This document shows positions 33,720 to 43,972 of a stretch of 64,000 nt of DNA, one piece after another. The notes under the pieces are model-generated. The model had not been told where the DNA came from. It saw only the letters and a program-made list of their open reading frames with translations, and did not search any database. The stretch is from assembly GCA_963995505.1 (NCBI GenBank), contig OZ023185.1, positions 17,123,691-17,187,690 on the forward strand, written 5' to 3'. Each line of letters starts with the position of its first letter. Within the stretch, counting starts at the first letter, position 1. Both the position numbers and the translations under genes were made by a program. The DNA is from Hypericum androsaemum. Its lineage: Eukaryota; Streptophyta; Magnoliopsida; Malpighiales; Hypericaceae.

Positions 33720-33781
33720 AAACCATCAAGCCAAACTTATTTCATGCTTCTTTCTTTACAATATTGTTAATCTTGTCGTCA

Positions 33782-34610
33782 TGAGTGTGGGCTTGATGGT
33801 GTCTAATTGTGGATATTCCTATCGGGACATCTTTCATGGTGGTGTAAATGACACTCCTACCATGAGAATGGGCTTGGTGGTGTCCATTGGAATGCACACT
33901 CTTAGACGACATTCCTACCACGAAATGGTTCTGGTGGTGTTTAAATGAAAAACACTCCTTTCAAAACATTTGTCCTGGTGGTGTCTAAATGGAACAAATC
34001 CTATAAGAATTCATTCTTAGAGTGATGGATTTGGTGATTTCCCTCAATTTGAGGGAACGGAGAAATCTGGCGAAACTTAAAACTTGTGAGTGATAAAAAG
34101 CCTTATCTTGGTCAATTAAATTTTGAGTATTCTTGCTAATGTATGACAGTGAAGTGAGTTGTAATACTCTGCAAGGTGATGGGGATATGAGGGATGTAAT
34201 ACTGTAAAGAAAGAGACATGCAATAGGTTTGGATTAATATTGGGAATCTAGATGTCACGAGTGTGGGCTTGATGGTGTCTAAATTGTGTGGATATTCCTA
34301 TCATTACATTGTCATGGGTGGTGTAAATGGCACTCCTACCACAAGAATGAGCTTGGTGGTGTCTAATGAAATGCACTCTTAAATGACATTCCTACCGCGA
34401 AAATGGTTCTGATGGTGTTTCAATGAAAAACACTCCTATCAAAACATTTGTCGTGGTGGTGTCTAAATAAATCGATGGATTAAGTGAGGCCTAATTGGGT
34501 GATTCTCACACTAAGCCATATGTCGTGGTGGTATCGAAAGAGTTGATGCTCCTATCACGAGAATGAGTTTGGAGGTGTCTAAATTAAATACTTCAATGAA
34601 GACATTTGCT
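33782..34610 (+). repeat. Higher-order repeat of GGTGGTGT...CACTCCTACCAC units
   Basis: Two blocks (33782-34000 and 34258-34475) about 476 bp apart each contain four to five units of 38-57 bp with GGTGGTGT at the start and a CACTCCTACCACGAGAATGG-like end; a third, shorter block lies at 34508-34610. Within a unit the two parts can partly pair, so RNA from here could form serial small hairpins. Confidence 0.75.
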
Positions 34611-34730
34611 GTGGTGCCAACTGATGAAACCAAGACATCTTTAAACCAAAAACTTTCATCCCGCTTGCTTCTGTCTTCCCATTGCTACATACGCAACTAC
34701 TGAAAGGCGGCTTTTAATATCACGGGCTCA

Positions 34731-34796
34731 GATCAGCATGTAATAGGAAGATGATCAGCATGTAATAGGAAGATGATCAGCATGTAATGGAATTAT
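34731..34796 (+). repeat. 22-bp tandem repeat, three copies
   Basis: Units GATCAGCATGTAATAGGAAG plus AT at 34731 and 34753, and a slightly changed one at 34775. Confidence 0.9.
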
Positions 34797-35690
34797 GATA
34801 TGGAAAGGGTCATAATCCAATTCACAAGCTAGATGCATTTCTGTTAGAAGGGAATCTTGTGTTGTGGTAAGTTGAACCAAGCTTAGCTTGAATTAAGTGG
34901 GTTTGTTATTGGCAGCCTTCATAGGGTAGGAGTTATAAAGTAAACTGATATTGGTGCTGGCTGTATTATTATCTGCTCAAGATTTCTAGCCTTGTCAATT
35001 GGTTTATGAATTATAAAGTATAGAGAAGACGATGCTGCAGAATTTCCTAAACTGAGATAATAGAAGACCATCAAAAGTTACAGGTTCTTGCGAGGTACTT
35101 TCTTTTCAAATCAAGCTCAGTGTTTGAAGCAAACCATGTTCAAGAAAATGAGTATTGGCTTGCAAGTCTACAAATATAGCTGGATAGACATTGGTGTTCT
35201 AACATCTTAAAAGACAGGAAAACCAAAATTGGCTGGATCGAGGCAAGATATACTTCGAGACTATGTTCTTGTTGCAGGAGTTCACATAGAACATCCCGCA
35301 TTACAGAGCCGGGAAAGTAGACCATCAGGAAGCATCTGGTTTAGCAGTTGATAACATGGAAGTACAAGGATGGAAAGAGGCGCGACAGGAAACACCATTA
35401 TCCTGCCTCTGCTACACCTGATTCAACTTTTTTTTAGTCCCAAGGAAATCTGAATTGCGGTAACTGTAATCGAGGACATTAGAATTGCTGGAAGTTTAAA
35501 ATGGACGATGATGGTTATGATCTCCTGCCTAAAATTGAACTGCTTATTCAATACACCAAGAACCAAATGAACAAGATTTCTTTCTGCAGGTTACTATTTG
35601 GCCCCAACAAAGACACCATCATCAAAACACACGTCTATATTTTGTTTTCAGCAAGTGAATTGAAGCAGTAGAGTCCGCGGGGATCGCAGT

Positions 35691-36857
35691 TTACACATTG
35701 GTAACAAAGGTGTCAATCTGATTGAGGCTACCTATATGAACGGTTGCGTGGAACCGAATTGGCATATGTTGCTGCACAAGATCCTTGAATGCTCCATTTC
35801 CAGGACAGTAGAACACCAAGCCTCTGCGCCTGTAATCCAATACTATCTCACCATTGTTCATCATGTAAAGAACTTGGGGGGTTGCTCTGCCAAAATAGAG
35901 CATGGAGCCGCGGGAGGACTGATCTGCATCAACTTCCAATCCTCTAGGCAAGTAATTTCCAATGATGAACTCCTTGATCCAGGATTCTTGTTTATTGTAC
36001 TCCTTCATAACCCAAATTTCAAGTTTTCCATCTTCCAGGTGAACGACTGCAGAGAGACTACCTTTTAATGCAACCACTTGATAGCTAATCGTGTCTAAGC
36101 TACCACAAGCAGGTTTTGCAACCTCGCGAAATTGCTCGTCGGAAAGATCAAACGAGACAATCAGGCGGCTGTTGCGAATTCTTCGGTCTACTCTGTTAGG
36201 CCGAGCTACCCAATGTAGTCTCCCATGAGCCAGGACTTGTGATAACGGCCGAATGAAATGGTACGGTATTATGCCTAGCCTTCTCCAAGAAACGTTCCTG
36301 ATGGTAAGAACATGAGCAGCAGAGCCAGGCGAGGTCGGATTCCCACGGAAACTGCGACGTTCGAGGTTCACCGTGGAGACCACGCTTACCACCTTGTGTT
36401 CCATGGTTGTTGGATGGTAACCAAATCCAAATATATGCTTTATGGAGTGCCCTTTGAACTTTGGCATCTGCCAGTACTTCATGATGAAAGGGTTGTATAT
36501 ATAGAGAGTAACAGGTGCACCCAACAAGCATAACAAGCCATTGCATGACCCTACCACATTGAAGGCAGGCAGTTCAGGCACGTTTATCCTCTTAACCGTC
36601 CTACCGGCTTCTCTGTCGTCGACTTCAGAAGCATCGACAAGATAGAGATCATTTGGATTCGGAACATCACTGTGTAAGATGAGAAATGGATCGGTCTTGG
36701 TGGTACGGGTGAAATGAAGAGGGACGAGAAGACGGTCTTGTGCTGCGGTATCCCACGTTTGGCATACCAATTTAGTTTCGAGCAAAGAAGTGACAGGAAG
36801 CCGGGATAGGATGTCCAGGAGTATCTCACGAGGGAGATCTTGAATCCTACTTGACAT
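35691..36857 (-). CDS. F-box protein, FBA-type, cluster member 3
   Basis: Single-exon gene of 388 residues, close to the 387 of member 1. The F-box is at about 5-48 (IQDLPREILLDILSRLPVTSLLETKLVCQTWD). The C-terminal F-box-associated region has IYNPFIMKYWQMPKF, IFGFGYHPTTMEHKVVSVV, VLTIRNVSWRRLGIIPYHF, AHGRLHWVARPN, IVSFDLSDEQFREVAKPACG and EIWVMKEYNKQESWIKEFIIG. It resembles member 1 most, and member 2 less. The ATG at 36857 is used because it directly precedes the F-box and fits the other members; the reading frame is open further upstream, but without an ATG that fits. Confidence 0.9.
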   Translation of the reverse strand: MSSRIQDLPREILLDILSRLPVTSLLETKLVCQTWDTAAQDRLLVPLHFTRTTKTDPFLILHSDVPNPNDLYLVDASEVDDREAGRTVKRINVPELPAFNVVGSCNGLLCLLGAPVTLYIYNPFIMKYWQMPKFKGHSIKHIFGFGYHPTTMEHKVVSVVSTVNLERRSFRGNPTSPGSAAHVLTIRNVSWRRLGIIPYHFIRPLSQVLAHGRLHWVARPNRVDRRIRNSRLIVSFDLSDEQFREVAKPACGSLDTISYQVVALKGSLSAVVHLEDGKLEIWVMKEYNKQESWIKEFIIGNYLPRGLEVDADQSSRGSMLYFGRATPQVLYMMNNGEIVLDYRRRGLVFYCPGNGAFKDLVQQHMPIRFHATVHIGSLNQIDTFVTNV

Positions 36858-37201
36858 GTTCAACTGAAGTACGACCTGGGAGAGATCGCAGCAGCTTTTA
36901 AAGGAGAGGCGTGGTGATGAATGCAAAGTTTCTACAGCTGGAAGTCAAATGAGCATGTCAGAGTTGGACCAATGAGTGTCGGAATGCAGACTAAGACAAG
37001 AGAGGCAAACCAAATTAGCGTGACATCCTTGTTCTGAATTTCCGAGGCTCTAGTATGAACGGACCTGGATTATTAAAAAAAAGGCCCGACTTGCCTATGG
37101 CTTCAAGGATTAATAGTTCGGATACATATGGTATAAATAAAAAAATCTAATAGTTGAACAACAAGAATTTTTTGAGCATAACGGGCCACGATCTCGGGGT
37201 T

Positions 37202-37506
37202 GGATTGGGTACACCCATTCCAAACGGTTTGGAGTGAAGGCACGCGGGGTTTTTTTGCAAAAACACAGAAATACGGGGACCAAAATAAAAAAAATCACAC
37301 GGGCCAGTATTGTAAACAGGACATACTACTGTCGCAAACACAGAAAATACACTAGTCAGAATGACATAACGGGACATGCCAGTATCACATAACGGGGCAT
37401 GCCGGTATCACATAACGAGGCATGCTGATATCTTATAACTAGGCATGCCAGTGTAGTCCCTTCACTCCAAACCGTCCGGAATGATTTCTTTCACTCTGTA
37501 TCCAAT
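37202..37506. mobile_element. MITE-like dispersed repeat, copy 2
   Basis: Same family as 4790-5082. The ends ATTGGGTACACCCATTCC and, from the right, ATTGGATACAGAGTG both lead into ACGGTTTGGAGTGAA. Four internal units of about 25 bp (ATAACGGGGCATGCCAGTAT) lie at about 37366-37455. Confidence 0.6.
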
Positions 37507-37795
37507 TCAAAACCCACGATCTCCTAGGACCGACTCTGATAACAAGAACTTTACAATTATAAATTAGGTTTAACAACTTTGTTTCTGACGTGGGATACTC
37601 AAACATATTTGATTGACGGAAATACCGATCATCGTTTCTGTTCTGTTTTAACATTCGTTGGCTCGAGAAATCAAGCAAGCCGGCAGCCGAATTAGTGACA
37701 GATGAACGGCAACCAATCAAGACAGAGAATATAGAAGATTTTCGACTATGTCAGAAATAAAAAAATAATGCTGTAAATGGTTAAATAATCACCAA

Positions 37796-39538
37796 GTGAG
37801 TAATTAGCTTTTGGAACGAGAATCCAAGTCATTGCACGTGATAACCTACTGAGCTTGATTGTTCGAGACCAGCTTAAACAAGCATAACATTACCACATAT
37901 CTAATTAACAATTGACTAATGACACGATATCATCGAGGCGATAAAAGATGATCTTACGAATAGTTAGAACAATAAATTTTTAATATAATATACTGTTGGT
38001 TGTCGGAGTGGTGTACTTGATTAGGATCTACTTCAGTCGAGGCAAGTGTTGGACACTTTCTCGGTAAGACGAGATTGCCCCGTATATTTCAGTGCGGTAC
38101 GGGCTTCGGCAATCGTCCCCAAGATACAACGACTGTTTAGGGCGTTTCCAAGACCGTTGCACACGTATCTCGGGCGAATCCTTATATACCCAGAACTTTC
38201 GAACTCTTTTCTATGTGAAGAACGGGGGGAGAGGAGAAGTCAACAATGCTAGGAAGTGCACTTGCTGCTGGGATGAGGAAATGGCAAGGAGGGCACGCCT
38301 ATTTATAGGCTGGAGGAGGCAGGGAGGCAGCCACCCCGAAAGGACGCGTCCGCTCGGCCAACAGGCTGACTGGTTGCGCTCGTGGCCTCCTGGACGTTCC
38401 AGTCCGTCGTGCCTCTTCGGTGGCCTGCTGGAGAGTGTTCGCAACTCCTCGTCACTTCGGTAGCTGCGCAGTTGCCTCCGGACCCGTGCAAAATACTTAA
38501 GGCTCCTCCAGCTCCTCGCGACAATGCGCACGTGCCAAGTGCGCCACAAAGCGCCCATTGCAACCTGCGTTCAATGCGCCATGCGCACACTCACGTGCGC
38601 GTGCTCGTGCTCGGACGGTGCGAATAGGACGCTAGCGGTGGGTCAGCCTTTTGGGTAGCCAATCAAGTTGAGAGGCAAGGAGGGGAATTCCTTATAAACA
38701 AGGAAATCCTCCTTGCTCTAATCAATGTGGTATTGCCCCATTCATTTTCCTTTTGGGCCTCCACTTTGGGCCTTTCCACTTTGGGCCAAATGCATTAAAA
38801 AATGCATTCAAACCCAACATATACATCCCAGTGTTTGAATTTGAATAATCTTTCAGCTAGAACAACTAGTCGTTAATTATTTCAGAGATGATCTTGTGTT
38901 GTATTTTTTAGTTTTGTGGTGCAAGTTTGAGTGAATAACTGTATATTATTGTCAAGTGATATGAGAATAAGTTCCATGTATATGGACCATCTCCGACTGT
39001 TGAATTTTGGATATTATCTCTCTGTATCACCTAGCGTGCTTACATCTTGGATCCACTCGGTATTTTCCTTACATCGCCGGTTATCCTATTTCGTTTTATA
39101 GGGGTTGGTGAGTTAGCTCACATTCCTTGCAGAAATAGAAAATTTTATTTGAGAGCAGAATAAAGCTCTATGCCGTTCAACACCCCAAAATTTAGACCAA
39201 CCTCTCTAAATTAAATTCTGACAAAAAAAATGTAAGTCAGTGCTCCATCATCGTCACCACCAAGTATTAATTTTCCGCTCCAACAACCTTGACAATCTTA
39301 CTTATTCAAGAGACAACCTGAGATCGAGCAGCTACTAGAAAGAAAGAAAGGCAAGTTGATGTGTATGGGTTTACTTCCATAGTAAGTGCGACGTTGCAAA
39401 TGAGTACTAAAACCAGCCACCAATAGCATTCTGCAATGTTTACGGGTCCCAAAATTCTAAAGGAAAACATTAAGCGTCCTGGAAGTGGTAGCCCCAATTT
39501 TGTCCGTATGAACAAGTTTGTTATTTCTATCTTGGACA
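37796..39538. repeat. Tandem segmental duplication, unit 0 (X and Y parts; middle missing)
   Basis: Part X (37796-37993) is homologous to 40078-40598; part Y (38820-39538) to 49905-50648. In this unit X and Y are directly joined apart from a solo LTR, so the middle part with the small gene has been lost. Confidence 0.8.
37994..38819. mobile_element. Solo LTR, 826 bp, with perfect 5-bp TSD
   Basis: Begins TGTTGGTTG, ends AACCCAACA, and is flanked by TATAC on both sides (37989-37993, 38820-38824). TATTTATA at about 38298 could be its TATA box. It is GC-richer than the surroundings; several open frames inside are not coding. Comparison with 49900-49920 shows the empty site, which confirms the insertion. 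Retrotransposon family not determined. Confidence 0.9.
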
Positions 39539-40130
39539 AATTATGTCGAAATATTTCTATCAAATAATATCTCGAATTATATAATCATGTAGAGACTTTC
39601 TTTGGACTATATTTCGATTGTAGCCAAGAGGGGATCAATCTCGTATTAATCAATTTCCTACTTTGTATTTGATACGTATTTATTCAGCTTTATTTTTATG
39701 TTATTTGTATCTTTTTATCTTATAGACTGTATGTCGTTCTTACGAATGAAAAAATTCTAAATAACCCCTAAAAAAATAGTGTCCTCAACGCCACCTGTAC
39801 AATAATCAACTGTAATTTGATTGGATCCAAGACTTTTTGCTCGTGTACACATTTGACATTTTACACATGATCCCGATATCAATAAAAAGTGAATCAATTG
39901 TCGATATAATTATATCATATAGTTTGTTTTCCCATTCAAGCTACTCCTAAATTGTGGCACAAACTATAAAGCCATATCCGAAGGTGGCGCAAAATTAATA
40001 AAGGTCTCGTTGTGGGAAAATTACAAAATGCATTACTAAATACCCTCTAATTGAAAATTTGTTGGGAGTACCAAGTTAGTATTTGGCTTTTGGAACGAGA
40101 ATCCAAGTCATTGCACGTAATGACTCTTCA

Positions 40131-40437
40131 AAAATCCTTGAGGTGATTAAGGACGCGACATGTAGTACCGAACAGTTTTGATCTTACAATCCTCTTTAAT
40201 TAATTTTTGCGAGGTTGTTTGCTTTGGGTTGCCCTATCTTTGGTACTTTTCTGGGTCATTTCTTATCGACGTTAGGGTTCTTTGGCTTTGATTTTTTTGG
40301 AAACACCTTGGTGTTCATACTTAGATAGCGCATATCACTATGGTGCATATTGATAGACATTATCTGGTATCTATGATGTATCTTTTCTTGGTGGACTACT
40401 TTGGTGAAATACAATACTTTATTTATAATAAAAAAAT
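40131..40437 (+). mobile_element. Probable LINE 3' end, 5'-truncated
   Basis: Present in unit A but absent from the homologous place in unit 0. It ends in an A-rich run (AATAAAAAAAT), like a retroposed 3' end, after GTGAAATACAATACTTTATT. No clear TSD. Confidence 0.45.
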
Positions 40438-41642
40438 CTATTGAGTTTGATTGTTGGAGAACAGCTTAAACAAGCATAACATTACCACAGATTTAGTTAA
40501 TAATTTTTTGGGAGGAATATCTAGTTACTAATTGACTGATGATACGACATCGAGGCGATAAAAGATGATCTAACAAATAGTTAGAACAATAAAGTTACCG
40601 GTCGGTCCAATCCTTAAAAACACAACACTTTTTAAATATTATAAAAAGAGCTATTTGAAAATTTTTATCTGGCTAAAATTTATATTAATATGCGCGCGCA
40701 GTATATTTACTTTTGGTGCTATCAATTTTCATATCTCAAAGAACGGAGAACCCACTCGAATACACAATAGGTCGAGTAATACGATTTTAGCCAATTAAGC
40801 TATTTCTAGCGAATTTTAGCATATTTTCATTTCCGGGTTCAAACTTGCTTAAATTTATGACACCGTTTTACGAGTTTTAAGGAATTGGGGGTTGATGTAC
40901 ATATATACTGTGCCACAGTGATCTCTTACCAAAAAGAAAATGGACACTATTTTGATTATGTCGACTTCGTTGAAGAGAAGCCATGAAATAAAATTGAGTT
41001 GATCCACTAGTTTTTCGTGGAAATGGCATAATGCACAGGTTTTCTTCCGAAATTTCAAAAAGATAAAAGGAGATACATGCACCAAAATCTTAGTGGACAC
41101 TGCAAAAATCCTTGTACCAATCTCCCCCGACCCAAAAACACAGAACAAGTACATAAAGAACATAAAAAAAATTATAAAGAAAATAAAGGAAAAGGCTATT
41201 CTTAGTGGGGCTTGACTTCATTCTCCGATACATGGACTTGACTTCCATTTTCTTGTCACCCAATAATACCGACTACCAAGGACTGCGGCATTTGCAATAA
41301 TTACATATATAGTTAGAGATTTTTTTAAACTAATTGATATACGAATATTCACTGTACTAACTAATTTAAATTTAAGTCAATTAAGATTTTATAATGGTGA
41401 AAAAAATCTCAAAATGCGAATTAATAGTGGGAGATAAAGGGAATTTGCATATATAATAACAAATGACACCATGGGTCCGGATTTTCACTAATCATCGTCA
41501 TGCGCCTATTCCGATCGTCCACATGATAATTGATAATTACATGATTGTTGATAATATAGACAAATGAAATCGAAATGATTTGTTTAGTGAAATATATTAC
41601 AACAAGCTACTTTACTTTTTGATACCCATTTTAGATATTACT

Positions 41643-42250
41643 GTTGGGATGGCGAAAAAGTAAAAAAGGAAATGTTGGTAAGCTGGGTGGCGCGAGACAC
41701 TTACCCGGTGCCCGCCGGGTCCGAGTGCTGTTCGGACGATCCGACGTCTGCCAGAAGGCTGGTACCCGTCGGGTTGCACTTTCGTACTCCTGTTCGGATT
41801 CCTAGGACGACTTAGATAGGTTTCTTGGTTTGCAAAGATTTGTCTATTATATAAAGTCATGTTACCCTAGTCCACGTAAGAATTTGTGACTAGTATTAAA
41901 AAAATTAGGGTTATCTGTTTTTCAATTCAGGCATCGGGGAGAGAGAAAAAGTTGTCTTTTGGGGGAGAAATATCTACTTGTTTAGGCGACCATCTTCTAT
42001 CCATCTCTGATTTTTTTTATCCAACCTAATGAACCAAATTTTTCGGCTCATTTTTTCGTGCGAACCAATCAGTCCAACCAGATTTCAGACAGCACGCAAG
42101 GTTGGCATTTTAATGAGCAAACCCGGAACGCTCTTCATATTATTTCATGGTCTGACCGGTCAGACTATCGATCAAACCTCGGTCATACAACATTTTTAAA
42201 ACCTTGTATGTTAGTTATCCTTATGATTTAACTGAAAGAATAGTTTTGAC
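41643..42250. other. Unit A-specific insert, LTR-like left end
   Basis: Collinearity with unit B stops at 41640. The insert begins TGTTGGGATGG, has TATATAAAG at about 41850, and is GC-rich near 41690-41780. A matching LTR end was not found, so a truncated LTR is only a suggestion. Collinearity resumes near 42520. Confidence 0.35.
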
Positions 42251-43675
42251 ATTTTCACGGTGTGACACCAAACCACATAAAAAGGAAGTTGCCTTTATTA
42301 TAATAAGATATACTTAAAATTTTATGTTTAAAAATTATCAAAAATATTTTGCATTTAATTCAAAGGTCAGATCCTGTAGACCCTGAGGATAAGGATACGG
42401 GTCTAGCAATGAAATGTTTTGAGGGTCCGGGGTAGGGTATGGGTCCAACTTTTCAAACTAGAGAATGGGTAGGATCCTACCGATACCCTATACTACCCTA
42501 CTCATCGCCATCTCTATGCGTTAGTAGGTCTGTAACAGTAATCTCACCACGCCCCTCAAATTAAATTCATCGGATTAAAATTTTGAATTTTAATTTCGCC
42601 AACGTGCCATGACACGGAGGTCATGCGAGCAACAATAGATCACATGTTCAATCCGTTATGATACTATATTAAAATCTTACTTACAAAAATCATGTTACAA
42701 TCTTTGGTAATTCATATCTAACACAAAACTTTTTTAATCCAGGAATACATAGATTTTGCAAATTTGTAACAAATTTATGGCACTGGTTTACAATTTGGGC
42801 GAAGGTATCTCCAAAACAAAAATGGTCGCTCCTTGGTGACACGAAATTGTATATGAAAAGCTTCTGGGCATAATTAGGCAACTTTGTCGGCATGTTGGCC
42901 TTAATGGACCCCACAAACGACAGAGACCGAAACATCAACTAGAACATATTGTACGATCCCTGTACAAGCTATTGAAAAACACCCATAAAAAATAATACTA
43001 TTCATCGTTCTAATTAAATAACATGTCTCGAATTTGAGCACAACAATAAAAAAAATCGTTCTGAAATTTTTTTTGTCTACCTTTAAGTCATATCTATTAA
43101 AAATGAAATAATCTTCCTAGATTCTTATATGCCATATATATATATAGACCATAAATATATAAAAGTAACATGCCATATATTTATGCCATAAGTATACTGT
43201 TAGGAATTTAGCAAATTAGAGAACAAAACACGCAAAAGAACACGATACAAGTGATTACGTGGATCAGCTTAATGCCTATGTTTACTGAAAAAAATGAGAA
43301 CTTTTATTGATGGATCCGAGTCACAAAGTCATTACAAAACTCTTGGATAACATGTTTTTATATAGAGACAAACCCTTTTACATCAAGTAATTTATTTAGG
43401 TCGAATTAAGAATTCAAAATAAAACAGAAAAATAATTTCTCTTTTACTTATTCCTCGCCAAACTCAACATATACAAACAATTACAAGATTATTGGCATTC
43501 CACACAACACACACATATACACACACACCATAAATATACATAGATAGCACTAGCCAGAGAAAGCACCAAACCAGTTACCAAACAACATTTCAACATATTG
43601 TTCAAAGCTTCATATCTTCCACCTTTTGTCCCTCCGTCTCAGCCACGATCCGAACACCTCACGAACGTGAAAATT

Positions 43676-43972
43676 ATGCAGACTTTGCGCGGGACGATCC
43701 AGAACATGAGAAAAAGCAGCAGAGTGGCCGATGAGAGCGTGCTTGGAGATCATCAAGGTGAGCAACCAATTGTTGTGCGTACTACCAGAAGACGTCCATG
43801 GGAGAGGCTCGCCGCCGTCTTGTGCGCAGCCCTGTTGCCGTTTTCGAGGATCCCTTGCTTCTCGCAGCCCCACGGCAACGGGGTCGACGGCCTTTGGCTG
43901 TCCGCCGGCGAGTTGAACGAGGCTAATCATCTGGCTGTAAATGATAGTATGAGGTATGCAATATTCTTGTAG
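43676..43972 (+). CDS. Small 98-aa protein of unknown function, copy A
   Basis: A 98-residue frame with ATG at 43676 after a spliced-leader-like, CT-rich segment. Features: a basic stretch (VVRTTRRRPWERL), a short hydrophobic segment (LAAVLCAALLPFSRIPCF) and a C-terminus HLAVNDSMRYAIFL. It resembles a small plant-specific uncharacterised family ending in MNHL..DSMRYAI, from memory. Copy B at 48253 differs at three residues (Q9E, S14G, C50S). The frame is open upstream to 43598, but without an ATG. Function unknown; one weak membrane segment is possible. Confidence 0.7.
   Translation: MQTLRGTIQNMRKSSRVADESVLGDHQGEQPIVVRTTRRRPWERLAAVLCAALLPFSRIPCFSQPHGNGVDGLWLSAGELNEANHLAVNDSMRYAIFL

Larger units (their letters stand above)
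33385..35680 (+). ncRNA. Candidate spliced long noncoding RNA locus, repeat-built
   Basis: Evidence is a TATA box, a leader-like exon (about 33385-33485), a consensus donor, and then about 2.2 kb without any sizeable or family-like reading frame, although the DNA is not AT-rich junk in appearance. It holds a 42-bp x5 minisatellite, two homologous blocks (33782-34000 and 34258-34475) built of units containing GGTGGTGT and CACTCCTA(C/T)CAC, and a 22-bp x3 array. It ends about 10 bp before the 3' end of F-box gene 3 on the other strand. No member of a known RNA family was recognised. Alternatively it is the leader of a gene lost downstream. Confidence 0.4.

Noticed and set aside
33497..33784. 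Repeat proteins SELGTHQDLIFVAL (plus) and STQFRQSNKDQIL (minus)
   Set aside because: A 42-bp minisatellite keeps every frame open; no ATG-started gene context.
30868..34796. Tandem arrays considered as CRISPR-like
   Set aside because: Repeats are directly adjacent without unique spacers, and the genome is a plant nucleus.
38046..38627. Several frames of 70-123 codons on both strands
   Set aside because: They lie in the GC-richer solo LTR, overlap each other and match no retroviral-type protein known to me.
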